From CAWGLW01 sp963823525 (lineage in GTDB: Bacteria > Pseudomonadota > Gammaproteobacteria > Steroidobacterales > Steroidobacteraceae): 64,000 bases of DNA. Both the position numbers and the translations under genes were made by a program. Positions 8,162 through 17,223 of this stretch are shown piece after piece (position 1 is the stretch's first letter; every line of letters starts with the position of its first letter). Below the pieces are notes generated by a model, which worked only from the letters and a program-made list of their open reading frames with translations, did not search any database and was not told the origin of the DNA. The stretch is taken from positions 434,001 to 498,000 of the forward strand of contig CAWGLW010000001.1 of assembly GCA_963823525.1 (NCBI GenBank), in the 5' to 3' direction.

Positions 8162-8554
8162 ATGACGATGCCCTGTCCCTTCTGCACCCTGAACGAAACA
8201 CGGGTCGTACTGCGCAACGAGCGAGCGCTCGCACTGCGCGATACCTGCCCCGTCTCTCCGGGCCATACACTGATTATCCCGAAGCGACACGTGGATTCGT
8301 TCTTCCTGCTTGCGAGCGCGGAGCAGACGGCGATGCTGGAACTCCTGCGGCTTGCGAAAAAGGAACTCGATCGCGAGTTGACGCCAGCCGGTTACAACAT
8401 CGGCCTGAACGATGGCGAGAGTGCCGGCCAGACCGTGATGCATGTTCACCTGCACCTGATTCCGCGTTACAAGGGTGACCGCGCCGATCCGCGCGGTGGC
8501 GTGCGCTGGGTGCTGCCGGAAACCGCGGCTTACTGGAATCGATCCGGACGCTGA
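8162..8554 (+). CDS. HIT family hydrolase
   Basis: 130 residues. The histidine triad is HVHLHLIPRY near residue 94, and an N-terminal CPFC pair may bind zinc as in many HIT proteins. PVSPGHTLIIPKRHV is the conserved substrate-pocket strand. Predicted to hydrolyse nucleoside monophosphate or dinucleoside polyphosphate conjugates in the cytoplasm. A second in-frame ATG two codons downstream could also be the start. Confidence 0.92.
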   Translation: MTMPCPFCTLNETRVVLRNERALALRDTCPVSPGHTLIIPKRHVDSFFLLASAEQTAMLELLRLAKKELDRELTPAGYNIGLNDGESAGQTVMHVHLHLIPRYKGDRADPRGGVRWVLPETAAYWNRSGR

Positions 8555-8598
8555 GCCTTCGACGAGCGACGGGTATTCAGCCAGCGCAACCGTCCGCA

Positions 8599-9072
8599 TC
8601 AGTCGCCTAAGACATACTTCTGAGTCAACTCCTCGTTGAGCCACTCAAACCACTCGGCGAACTTGCCGCTGCCTTGTTCAGAACGGATGCCGGCGACCCA
8701 GTCACTCAATCGGTCCCATGACGAAGTGACCACACCGCCCATCAATTCCCAGACGATCTGACTGTCCACAACCTCGTGGCGAAGCATCACACCGGTGGAC
8801 TCGATGGTCAGCGTAACCAGCGTCGCGGCGTCCTCGAATTCCGCTCCTCGCTCCCTGACTTCCTTGAATGACAAGCCAGCCGGCAACGAAAGAACTTGCC
8901 TCAACGCGCGCGCAAATTCAGGGCTTTCGAATGAGCGCGCCAGTTCGATCGTTGCCAGTTCGCGCCGCTGCCTTCGCAGGTGCATCAGTTCCACCACTGC
9001 AAAAATGGCGCCGCCAAGAACGATAATCCCGCCGGCGATTTCCGCAATGTTGGCCAGGGTCTGCAGGTCCAT
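8599..9072 (-). CDS. Membrane-anchored helical protein, DUF4760-like
   Basis: 157 residues from the ATG at 9072. The frame is open further but without a membrane-type start. One transmembrane helix at about residues 7-29 (IAEIAGGIIVLGGAIFAVVEL) is followed by a basic stretch (HLRRQRR) and a soluble helical domain ending in WLNEELTQKY. The arrangement resembles DUF4760-type proteins; I hold that name loosely. No function known. It converges with the HIT gene. Confidence 0.65.
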   Translation of the reverse strand: MDLQTLANIAEIAGGIIVLGGAIFAVVELMHLRRQRRELATIELARSFESPEFARALRQVLSLPAGLSFKEVRERGAEFEDAATLVTLTIESTGVMLRHEVVDSQIVWELMGGVVTSSWDRLSDWVAGIRSEQGSGKFAEWFEWLNEELTQKYVLGD

Positions 9073-9304
9073 CAGCGGAGTATGGCAGGCCGCGGTCCAC
9101 GATCGCCAGATCTGGGAACGGCCCCGATTTCCGAATTGATCCACAGGGTCGGTTCGCCATGAAAGTCCTCGCGCAAGCCGGACCGGCAGCCCGGCGCGCC
9201 CGGAGCGATGCCCTCGCCCTGCCCCTGAGCCACACTTGACCTTCGCGGCCGCTGGCGACGAACATGGTCGTACCAGAAGAAACACGACTCCGAAGGAGAT
9301 GTTG

Positions 9305-10096
9305 ATGAATGCGACACCGGCGAAGAAGGTGAACAAGGAAGCCCAGGGCGACGTTTCAGCCCGGGTCAGCACCGAAGAGTGGCAGCAACGCGTTGATCTC
9401 GCGGCCTGCTATCGGCTGGTCGCACACTACGGCTGGGATGATCTGATCTTTACGCATATCTCGGCCCGGGTCCCGGGCCCCGAGCATCATTTCCTGATCA
9501 ACCCGTACGGCATGACGTTCGACGAGATCACCGCCTCGAGCCTGGTGAAAGTGAATCTCGACGGTCAGAAAGTGATGGACAGCGAGTACGAGATCAACCC
9601 GGCGGGTTTCACGATTCACAGCGCCGTGCACGCGGCCCGCGACGACGCGAAATGTGTCCTGCACGTGCACAGCATCAACGGTGTGGCGGTCTCGGCACAG
9701 AAGGAAGGCGTGCTGCCCATATCGCAGCAATCGACGCTGGTGCTCTCCTCACTCGGTTACCACGACTACGAGGGCCTGGCACTGAACCCGGAGGAAAAGC
9801 CGCGCCTTGTGGCCGACCTGGGCACCAACACCTTCCTGATGCTGCGCAACCACGGGCTGCTGACCGTGGCTGATAACGTTGCCGACGCCTTTCTGGCGAT
9901 GTACGTCTTTGAGGCCACCTGCATGATCCAGGTGCGAGCGATGGCGGGCGGGCGTGAACTGGTCCCGGTCGACCCGCGTATCATCGCCGGGGTCAGGCAG
10001 CGAGCCAGCGAGGTGACAGGTTCGATGGGTGGCCGACTGGCCTGGCCCGCGCTGTTACGCAAGCTTGACCGGATCGACTCAAGCTATCGTCAATAG
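9305..10096 (+). CDS. Class II aldolase/adducin family protein
   Basis: 263 residues. The start at 9305 is chosen for a six-base spacing from AAGGAG; an ATG at 9299 abuts the ribosome site. Zinc-binding histidines appear in CVLHVHSINGVA and RNHGLLTV, and FTHISARVPG is the phosphate-loop region. The family includes fuculose-phosphate aldolase, ribulose-5-phosphate epimerase and adducin heads. No neighbouring sugar gene narrows the substrate. Confidence 0.9.
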   Translation: MNATPAKKVNKEAQGDVSARVSTEEWQQRVDLAACYRLVAHYGWDDLIFTHISARVPGPEHHFLINPYGMTFDEITASSLVKVNLDGQKVMDSEYEINPAGFTIHSAVHAARDDAKCVLHVHSINGVAVSAQKEGVLPISQQSTLVLSSLGYHDYEGLALNPEEKPRLVADLGTNTFLMLRNHGLLTVADNVADAFLAMYVFEATCMIQVRAMAGGRELVPVDPRIIAGVRQRASEVTGSMGGRLAWPALLRKLDRIDSSYRQ

Positions 10097-10152
10097 AGCC
10101 ACCCGCAGCTGACAGAGACCCGACGGTCACTGCTGCAAGGTCCGGGCATGCG

Positions 10153-10545
10153 TCATGCAGGGCGCTTGCCAGCCGTGCTTTTACCCGCGCCGGTCTTTTT
10201 CCCTGGCACCGGTTTGCGCGGCGCCGCGGCGGCCACCCGCAATGATTTGCGCGCCCAGTCCGTCAGCGTCTCCGCGTCCTCAATTACGTCGACGGGCACC
10301 TGGAAGTACTGCATTTCATAGCCCGGCTTATCCGGAAAGGGCCGGAACGGCCCCATACCGCGCGCTGTGAAATCGTCACGGTTGCTCTCGTCCACCTTGA
10401 AGTACAGGGTATTGTTGGCGATCAGCGCGAAGAAAAGATCTTCGCCGTAAAGACCCACGCCGCCGAACATGCTTCTCGAGCGCAACCGTCCGATGCCTTC
10501 GAGTTGCTCGAGCACGTAGGCCCTGTACGAATCACTGACCGGCAT
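10153..10545 (-). CDS. TfoX N-terminal domain protein
   Basis: 130 residues from the ATG at 10545 (MPVSDSYRAYVLEQL). It carries the TfoX/Sxy N-terminal domain: RSRSMFGGVGLYGEDLFFAL and TLYFKVDESNRDDF. The C-terminus is a disordered Lys/Ala/Pro-rich tail. Single-domain TfoX_N proteins are widespread and mostly uncharacterised. The C-terminal Sxy domain needed for competence activation in E. coli is absent. Confidence 0.88.
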   Translation of the reverse strand: MPVSDSYRAYVLEQLEGIGRLRSRSMFGGVGLYGEDLFFALIANNTLYFKVDESNRDDFTARGMGPFRPFPDKPGYEMQYFQVPVDVIEDAETLTDWARKSLRVAAAAPRKPVPGKKTGAGKSTAGKRPA

Positions 10546-10629
10546 CCTGCCTCTAACGCAGGGGCAACCGGCGCCGCCGTTGCCAACCGGCGCATCCTGC
10601 ACGCGAGGTGATGGCAGGCACCAGGTCAC

Positions 10630-12243
10630 TCACCCGGCGACTTCCCGCAGCTCGCTGGCCTCCGGCACCTGGCTCATCGCGTACTCACTCATCGCGGTAA
10701 TCGTCAGCGATGGGTTGACGCCGGGATTTGCCGGAACCGTCGAGCCGTCACAAATGAGAAAGTTTTTGTACCCGAATACCCGGCTTGCCGTATCAACGAC
10801 CCCGGTGTCTGCATCGCGACCGATCACGGCACCGCCAAGAATATGCGCCGTCGTCGGAATATTCGCCCAGGCCTCCAGCACCATGCTCTGGGCGACACCG
10901 CCGGTTTCTGCGGCGAGCCACTCGGCGGCCTTGTTACCGGCCTCGATGAAAGTTGGATTCGGCTTCTCCGGGTCCTGCTCGGTCGTCAGCGAAACCTTGC
11001 CGAGCCAGCCACGCTTTGCCTTGAAAGAGATGGCATTGTCCAGGCTCTGCATGACAAGGAAAATCACACTGTTGCGTGACCATCCAAACGGCCAGAGCGT
11101 CTTGAGAAACCGGACCGGGTGGCGTAACAGATTGCCGAACCAGAGCAAGGGCCGAGTGAGACGGGTGCCATCGCCGGTCAGCACGGTGTAAAGCAGCGAC
11201 ATGAAGTCGCCATAACGACCGTAAGTGACAAACTCGATGTGCGTGTCGGGCTTCGGATAGATACTTGCGCTGATTGCGACGTCGTTCCAGGGTTGTGCGG
11301 TTCCCTCTGGCATCGTAACCGCAAGTATCGACTCGCTGTTAGTACGCACCAGTTGGCCCAGACGGCTGCTCAATCGCGGCAGCGTGCCGTTGAGCTGACA
11401 CGTGCTCAGCAAGTGATTCGTCGGCAATGCGCCGGCCGACAGGACGACGCCACGCGCTTTGAACTGACGTCGGTCCTTGTTCCACCAGGCGCCCGGCCGC
11501 TCGGTCGTCACCTCATAACCCTGTGAACCGTCCTCGGCCCCCAGCGGACGAATGTCGACAACCTGGCGCTGCGGGATGATCGTCGCACCGCGCTTCTCAG
11601 CGAACCAGAGGTAGTTCTTCACCAACGTATTCTTCGCCCCTTCCCGACACCCCACCATGCACGCACCGCAAAACGTGCATCCCGTACGCTCCGGCCCCTC
11701 GCCGTCAAAATAGGGATCCTGAACCTGCACGCCAGGCTCGCCAAAAAAAACGCCGACTGGTGTGCGTTTGAACGTGTCGTCGACGCCGAAATGCTCGCCG
11801 ACCCGGCGCAATAAGTTCTGGCCGTCGCTCTCCCGCGGCACCGTCTGGACACCGAGCATTCGCTCGGCCGTTTCGTAGTGGGGCCTCAGGGTTGATTCCC
11901 AGTCACCTAGATCTTTCCACTGCGGGTTGGCAAAAAACTCAGGCCGTGCCCGGTACAGGGTATTGGCGTAGACCACGCTGCCTCCCCCCACCGCCGAACC
12001 GCTGGCAATAAAGACATCCCTGAACGGAGTGAGCCGGAAAATTCCATGAAGCCCGACGGACGGCAGCCAGAGAAAGCGCCGGAGGTCCCAGGCGCTCTTC
12101 GCGTAATCCTCGTCGCGATAGCGTTTGCCGGCTTCGATCACCGCGACCTTGTAGCCCTTCTCCGCCAGACGCATGGCAGAAACGCTGCCCCCAAAGCCGG
12201 AACCGATCACGAGCCAGTCGTATTCGAGCTGATTCAGCGGCAT
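10630..12243 (-). CDS. GMC oxidoreductase, cholesterol-oxidase-like
   Basis: 537 residues from the ATG at 12243, which follows GGGGGGTGG; an ATG ten codons upstream is possible. The N-terminal FAD motif is VIGSGFGGSVSAMRLAEKGY, the second GMC signature region is SGSAVGGGSVVYANTL, and the C-terminal part contains CDGSTVPANPGVNPSLTITA with the active-site Asn. A cluster of four cysteines (CTFCGACMVGC) near residue 195 is characteristic of one cholesterol-oxidase-like subgroup and may bind metal or form disulfides. Probably oxidises a sterol-like or other alcohol. No signal peptide. Confidence 0.88.
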   Translation of the reverse strand: MPLNQLEYDWLVIGSGFGGSVSAMRLAEKGYKVAVIEAGKRYRDEDYAKSAWDLRRFLWLPSVGLHGIFRLTPFRDVFIASGSAVGGGSVVYANTLYRARPEFFANPQWKDLGDWESTLRPHYETAERMLGVQTVPRESDGQNLLRRVGEHFGVDDTFKRTPVGVFFGEPGVQVQDPYFDGEGPERTGCTFCGACMVGCREGAKNTLVKNYLWFAEKRGATIIPQRQVVDIRPLGAEDGSQGYEVTTERPGAWWNKDRRQFKARGVVLSAGALPTNHLLSTCQLNGTLPRLSSRLGQLVRTNSESILAVTMPEGTAQPWNDVAISASIYPKPDTHIEFVTYGRYGDFMSLLYTVLTGDGTRLTRPLLWFGNLLRHPVRFLKTLWPFGWSRNSVIFLVMQSLDNAISFKAKRGWLGKVSLTTEQDPEKPNPTFIEAGNKAAEWLAAETGGVAQSMVLEAWANIPTTAHILGGAVIGRDADTGVVDTASRVFGYKNFLICDGSTVPANPGVNPSLTITAMSEYAMSQVPEASELREVAG

Positions 12244-12448
12244 GACCACCCCCCGGTCGCTGATGCCAAACAAGGCCAGATACTATCCTAGACCCTTCCG
12301 CCAGGACGTGCAGCCGCAGAAAGCCACGATGGCCGTGGGCTCGCAGCTGCCAATAATCGTAGCTGTCCGGGCATGCTGGGTATCCGCCGTTTGCAGGCCC
12401 GCAGATCCACAGTGGCAGCGATCGGGCTGTCTGGCTGGAGAAATCGCG

Positions 12449-13189
12449 ATGACCAAGGAAACGCAACCCTCGCCGCGGCCGTCTTCCCTGCTCGAGCGTG
12501 TCGAGGGCACCGAGAAGTTGTTTCTCGCCGGACGCCGGAATCGCGAGGCCGATCTCGAGAGCGCCGTTCGATTTTTCCTCGAGATTCTGCGCGGGTTTGA
12601 GAGTTTCGAATTCACACAACCCTGCGTCACGGTCTTTGGATCGGGCCGCTTCCTGCCTGGTCACCGCTATTATCAGCTCGCCCGTGAGCTGGGCCGTGGC
12701 CTGGCCGGGGCCGGCTACGCTGTCATGACGGGGGGAGGCCCCGGCATCATGGAAGCGGCCAATCGCGGGGCGCGCGAGGCCGGCGGTTTGAGTATTGGCT
12801 GCAACATCCACCTGCCGATGGAACAAAAGCCCAATCCTTATCTCGACAAGTTCATCGAGTTTGAGCACTTCTTTGCCCGAAAGGTCATGCTGGTTAAGTA
12901 CTCGAGCGCATTCATCATCATGCCGGGCGGCTTTGGCACGCTGGACGAAGCGTTCGAAATTGCCACGCTGATCCAGTCGAACAAACTGGAACGTTTTCCG
13001 CTGATCATGATGGGCGGTGAGTTCTGGGAAAAGTTCTTTGCCTTTGCCCGTGAGACCATGCTCGCCGAAGGGACGATCGACGCTTCGGAACTGAGTTACT
13101 TACAGCGGGTGGATACGGCCGCAGAAGCGCTACAGATCATCGGGGCAGCGATGCCGAACCAAGCCACCGCGACGACCGGCCGGGCGTAG
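12449..13189 (+). CDS. LOG family nucleotide 5'-monophosphate phosphoribohydrolase
   Basis: 246 residues from the ATG at 12449, with GGAGAA 9 nt upstream. Family signatures: VTVFGSGRFLPG, TGGGPGIMEAANRGAREAGG and the catalytic PGGFGTLDEAFE (PGGxGTxxE). LOG proteins cleave ribose-5-phosphate from nucleotides, including cytokinin precursors. In many bacteria the role is nucleotide salvage or stress nucleosidase. It is longer at the N-terminus than minimal LOG enzymes. Confidence 0.9.
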   Translation: MTKETQPSPRPSSLLERVEGTEKLFLAGRRNREADLESAVRFFLEILRGFESFEFTQPCVTVFGSGRFLPGHRYYQLARELGRGLAGAGYAVMTGGGPGIMEAANRGAREAGGLSIGCNIHLPMEQKPNPYLDKFIEFEHFFARKVMLVKYSSAFIIMPGGFGTLDEAFEIATLIQSNKLERFPLIMMGGEFWEKFFAFARETMLAEGTIDASELSYLQRVDTAAEALQIIGAAMPNQATATTGRA

Positions 13190-13200
13190 GCGACGCAAGC

Positions 13201-13243
13201 AAAAGCCACGACGCGCCCCGCTGCCAGAGCGCATCGTGCTTTT
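13201..13243. terminator. Bidirectional terminator between convergent genes
   Basis: AAAAGC(c)ACGA(c)GCGC pairs with GCGC(a)TCGTGCTTTT around a 12-base loop. The A-run on one side and T-run on the other give a U tract in both directions. It sits between the LOG gene and the converging TM-repeat gene. Confidence 0.6.
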
Positions 13244-13261
13244 CCGCCCGCCCGATTCGGG

Positions 13262-14746
13262 CTAGCGGTCGTGTGGCCCGGCCTCGTCCCTGCGCAGCTT
13301 GCTGAACCAGTGTTCGAGTTGCCGGCCGGCCGCTTCGCGTCCGCCCAGCCCGAACGCCAGCGCAATGGCCACCGCGACAGCGCCGAATGTCAGTGCGAAA
13401 CCGAGGTTCACGATGTCATCGGCGATCCCCATCGCTCGCAGGCCCATGGCCAGCACCAGCGCGATAATGGCGACCCTCGCGACTTCGGCCAGCAGACCAC
13501 TGAATTCCGAACTCGTCTGTCGAATGGCGGAATAGGCGAGGCCGGCCAGCCAGAATCCGACCACCAGGATCAGGCCGCCGAGCAGCACGTCACCGGCAAA
13601 CCAGACAAATGTCCGGCCGGCATCGGCCACCTGCGAAAGCCCGAGGCGATTTGCAGCCTCGATACCGGCAAACAGCATCGCGAAGAACAACACCAGCCGG
13701 CCCGATATGACGGACGGGCGCAGGCGCTCAGTCGCCGGCAACTCGCGCAGGCCCATGGCCGCCGGCAGGCGGTCAATGCCGCCCGCTTCGGTCAGCTTGG
13801 TAACCAGATCGGCTACCACTCTCGCTACCAGGAACGTCAGGACCAGGATCAGTACCGCCGCGACGATCGACGGTACGGCTGCCATGAACTGTCGCAGCAT
13901 GTCGGTGGCCGGACCGGCAATCGCATCGATCTGCAGTGCCTCGAAGGCCGCAATCAACGCGGGGAAGAACACAATGATGAAAACCACCGTGCCCAGCACA
14001 CTGGCCAGCCGGATATTGCTCGACAGCCCGGCCCGCGCGCCGAGCTTCTCAACACCCGCGGCGTCCAGCGCCGTTGTCGTCAGCCCGCGCAGAATGCCCG
14101 CGACCAGCCAGCCAACCAGGCCGATTACCACGGCCGCAAAGATGTTCGGCAGGGCTTCCAGCAGGTCATCCATCATGTCCTGCAAGGGCCGAAGTATTCC
14201 GTCCAGCCCAAGCGCCCCGACAATGGCCGGAAGGAACATCAGCAGAACGAGCCAGAACAATGTTCCGGCCACGTTGCTGCTCATCGGCGCCATGCCGGCC
14301 TGCTCCGTGAGCTGGTCATCGAGCCGGGTCGCACCCAGGGCCTTATTGACCAGCGAGCGCGCCAGGCTCGCAACCGCCCAGGCCACCAGCCCCAGTAGCA
14401 ACGCCGCCAGCAGGCGCGGCAGGTAGCCGAGCACCTGGTCGACCATGCCCTGCAGCGACTCGGAAATCATCGGCAGCGACAACGCATTGAAGACGCCAAT
14501 CAGTGTCAGCACGATCACGAACCAGAACAGCCCGACGGCAATGCCATTTTCAAGGCTGACCTTGCGCCCCAGCGCCGACTCGAGCCGCCGGTTCAGGCCC
14601 AGCGCGCCGAGCCCGCGCCGCGACGCGGCGCGCAGAACGACGGCAATCAGCCAGCCGACGATCAGGATGGCGAGCGCGGCGAGAATCGACAGGATCTGCG
14701 GCGCAAGCGCATTCTGAAAAGACGAGTAGAATTCCCGGTAGTCCAT
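13262..14746 (-). CDS. Mechanosensitive-channel-like protein of tandem TM-helix repeats
   Basis: 494 residues from the ATG at 14746, behind AAGGGGAA. It consists of about five repeats of the conserved TM helix (PF05552 type): LPRLLAALLLGLVAWAVASL, LPNIFAAVVIGLVGWLVAGI and VPSIVAAVLILVLTFLVARV are clear copies, each followed by a short basic amphipathic segment. Roughly ten hydrophobic segments are predicted. The soluble beta and C-terminal domains of MscS are not visible, so gating by tension is not assured. It is inner-membrane, of unknown physiological role. It is divergent from ppk1. Confidence 0.75.
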   Translation of the reverse strand: MDYREFYSSFQNALAPQILSILAALAILIVGWLIAVVLRAASRRGLGALGLNRRLESALGRKVSLENGIAVGLFWFVIVLTLIGVFNALSLPMISESLQGMVDQVLGYLPRLLAALLLGLVAWAVASLARSLVNKALGATRLDDQLTEQAGMAPMSSNVAGTLFWLVLLMFLPAIVGALGLDGILRPLQDMMDDLLEALPNIFAAVVIGLVGWLVAGILRGLTTTALDAAGVEKLGARAGLSSNIRLASVLGTVVFIIVFFPALIAAFEALQIDAIAGPATDMLRQFMAAVPSIVAAVLILVLTFLVARVVADLVTKLTEAGGIDRLPAAMGLRELPATERLRPSVISGRLVLFFAMLFAGIEAANRLGLSQVADAGRTFVWFAGDVLLGGLILVVGFWLAGLAYSAIRQTSSEFSGLLAEVARVAIIALVLAMGLRAMGIADDIVNLGFALTFGAVAVAIALAFGLGGREAAGRQLEHWFSKLRRDEAGPHDR

Positions 14747-14973
14747 GCGCTTCCCCTTGAGAAGGTATTTATTCTTGACCCGTCTATTTTTACATATTTG
14801 GCGCAAGATCTCAGGCTGGATGCCCCGGCGCGGTATCCGACACGTAATGGCCAGGACCTGCGGCCAATGACTGCGGGACACAATAAGCACGCCGGCCAGA
14901 AAACAAGGCGCGCCACCCATACAGTGACCGGGCCGCTTGTCAAAGTGCTGAAAACGCTTCAGGGTGCGAGGAA

Positions 14974-17112
14974 ATGATGAAACTGGAAGCCGCAAAGGTT
15001 ATCGAAGAACCGGCGCCGGAGGCGATCGCCGAGCGCAAGGGTTTTCTGGACGCCGCGTGGTTCGATCGCGACCTGAGCTGGCTGGAGTTCAATCGACGCG
15101 TCCTGAGCGAAGCGCTCGAAGAGCGCACGCCGATGCTCGAGCGATTGAAGTTTCTCGCGATATTCACCTCCAATCTCGATGAATTCTTCATGAAGCGGGT
15201 CGGGGCGATGCGCACCCGGGCTTATGCGAGCCGCAGTCCCGGTAACATCGAGGCATTCAACCGGCACATGGCGGAACTGCGTGAGGCCCTGTTGCCATCG
15301 CTCGCCGACCGGGCCCGGGTGTTCAGCGAACTGCGGCCGCTGCTGGCCGAACAGGGTGTCGAGCTCGCCGACTGGGGCATGCTCAGCGATGCCCAACGCG
15401 AGGAAGCCTCGAATTACTTCGACCGGCACGTCTCGCCGGCGCTGACGCCGCTGGGCCTCGACCCGTCGCAGCCGTTCCCTTTCCTGTCCAACCTGTCCAC
15501 GTCCTGGGGGTTCCTGCTGTACAACCGCCAGAACGGCGAGCGCCTGCCGGTGCGCGTCAAGGTGCCGAGTACGCTCGTGCAGTGGATACCCCTGCAGGCA
15601 GACGTCGAGCAGGGCCGGAACTGTTTCGTCGGCCTGCACGAACTCGTGCGCCACAACGCCTGGAAGCTTTTCCCCGGCGTGGAAATCGAAGCATCGCTGC
15701 TGTTTCGTGTTTCGCGCAATGCGGACATTGCGCTGGAGGAAGACCGTGACAACTCGCTGCGTGAGCTCATCGAGGAGCAGCTCCGGCAACGCAAGTTCGA
15801 ACCGGTGGTTCGCCTCGAGTTTCGCAGCGACGCCGAGCCCCTGCTTCGAAAATCGCTGATCGAAAGATTCGGCCTGAGCGAAAACGATGTCTATGATTTC
15901 GACGGCCTGCTCGACTACTCCGGACTGTTCGAAATTGCTTCATTGAACCGGCCGGAACTTCGCGACACGCCCTGGGCGCCGATGGTACCGGCGAATCTCG
16001 ATGAAGACGCCGACCTCTTCGCGATGATCCGTGCCGGGGACGTGCTGGTGCATCATCCGTATGAGAGCTTCGACGCAACGGTTGAGCGTTTCATTCGCGA
16101 CGCGGCCAACGACCCGGACGTCGTCACGATCAAGATGACCGTGTACCGCCTGGGAGATGACACGCCGTTTGTCCGCTCGCTGATCAAGGCTGCGGAGTCA
16201 GGCAAGCAGGTCGCCTGTCTCGTGGAACTGACCGCGCGTTTCGATGAGGCTCGCAACCTTCACTGGGCCAACGAGCTTCAAAAGGCCGGTGATCACGTGA
16301 TTTACGGCCTGCGGGGCCTGAAGACCCACACCAAGCTCGCACTGGTCGTGCGCAAAGAGGGCGACGGCCTGCGCTGCTATGCACATATCGGCACCGGCAA
16401 CTATCACGTCAAGACCGCACGCATGTACACGGATTTCGGCCTCTTCACGGCCGATCCGGTCATTACGAAGGACGTGGTCAACCTGTTTCATCACCTGACG
16501 GGGTATTCGCGGCAGCCCACCTTCGAAAAGCTGCTGGTCGCGCCCCTGAACATGCGGAAGCGCTTCCTTGAATTGATCGAGCGCGAAATCGAGCACAGCC
16601 GTGCCGGCCGGCCGGCACGGATCATCGCGAAGATGAACCAGCTTGAAGACCTGCCAGTCTGTGAGGCGCTGAGCAGGGCCTCCCGGGCCGGTGTACCGGT
16701 CGACCTGATCATCCGCGGCTTCTGCTGTCTGAAGCCGGGCATTCCCGGCTGGACTGACCACATTCGCGTCCGCTCGATCGTCGGGCGATTCCTCGAGCAC
16801 GGGCGCGTTTACCATTTTGCGAACGGCTCTGACGACCCGCTTCAGGGTGATTTCCTGATCGGCTCGGCGGACTGGATGAACCGCAACCTGTCACGACGCG
16901 TGGAAGCCGTGGTCCCGGTCGAATCGATGCCGTTGCGTCAGCGCCTGTGGGAAACGCTGCAGATCGAGTTGCAGGACTGCCGGCAAGCCTGGCAGATGCA
17001 GGCTGACGGCAGCTATCGGCGTCTTGACCCGGGCGACGCCACCAGCGAAATCGGCAGCGCGGGGGCGCACCAGACCCTCATGACGCTCGTCCGCCAGCGG
17101 CACGCACACTGA
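14974..17112 (+). CDS. ppk1: Polyphosphate kinase 1
   Basis: 712 residues, normal for PPK1. The N-terminal domain shows FDRDLSWLEFNRRVL and FLAIFTSNLDEFFMKRVG, and the PLD-like catalytic half shows KTHTKLALVVRKEG and AHIGTGNYHVKTARMYTD with the phosphohistidine. It transfers the terminal phosphate of ATP onto polyphosphate. Two adjacent ATGs exist at 14974 and 14977; the second has better spacing from GAGG. Downstream, TGCCCC-ACG-GGGGCA at 17127-17141 is a hairpin without a T tract. Confidence 0.97.
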   Translation: MMKLEAAKVIEEPAPEAIAERKGFLDAAWFDRDLSWLEFNRRVLSEALEERTPMLERLKFLAIFTSNLDEFFMKRVGAMRTRAYASRSPGNIEAFNRHMAELREALLPSLADRARVFSELRPLLAEQGVELADWGMLSDAQREEASNYFDRHVSPALTPLGLDPSQPFPFLSNLSTSWGFLLYNRQNGERLPVRVKVPSTLVQWIPLQADVEQGRNCFVGLHELVRHNAWKLFPGVEIEASLLFRVSRNADIALEEDRDNSLRELIEEQLRQRKFEPVVRLEFRSDAEPLLRKSLIERFGLSENDVYDFDGLLDYSGLFEIASLNRPELRDTPWAPMVPANLDEDADLFAMIRAGDVLVHHPYESFDATVERFIRDAANDPDVVTIKMTVYRLGDDTPFVRSLIKAAESGKQVACLVELTARFDEARNLHWANELQKAGDHVIYGLRGLKTHTKLALVVRKEGDGLRCYAHIGTGNYHVKTARMYTDFGLFTADPVITKDVVNLFHHLTGYSRQPTFEKLLVAPLNMRKRFLELIEREIEHSRAGRPARIIAKMNQLEDLPVCEALSRASRAGVPVDLIIRGFCCLKPGIPGWTDHIRVRSIVGRFLEHGRVYHFANGSDDPLQGDFLIGSADWMNRNLSRRVEAVVPVESMPLRQRLWETLQIELQDCRQAWQMQADGSYRRLDPGDATSEIGSAGAHQTLMTLVRQRHAH

Positions 17113-17223
17113 CGACTATCCGATGATGCCCCACGGGGGCACCGGACAATCCGCTCACAGCACCACTGCTTGCCCCTTGCGCGGCCAGACGCACCCGGCC
17201 GAGTTCCCCTACCCTGCCCGATC

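Noticed and set aside
10630..12243. Iron-sulfur cluster in the GMC oxidoreductase from its CxxCxxCxxxC run
   Set aside because: The same cysteine pattern is a subgroup feature of cholesterol-oxidase-like proteins without a proven cluster, so I do not claim one.
13271..14398. A 375-codon + strand frame opposite the TM-repeat protein
   Set aside because: Gln/Arg/Asp-rich antisense translation of a hydrophobic repeat protein; no ribosome site.
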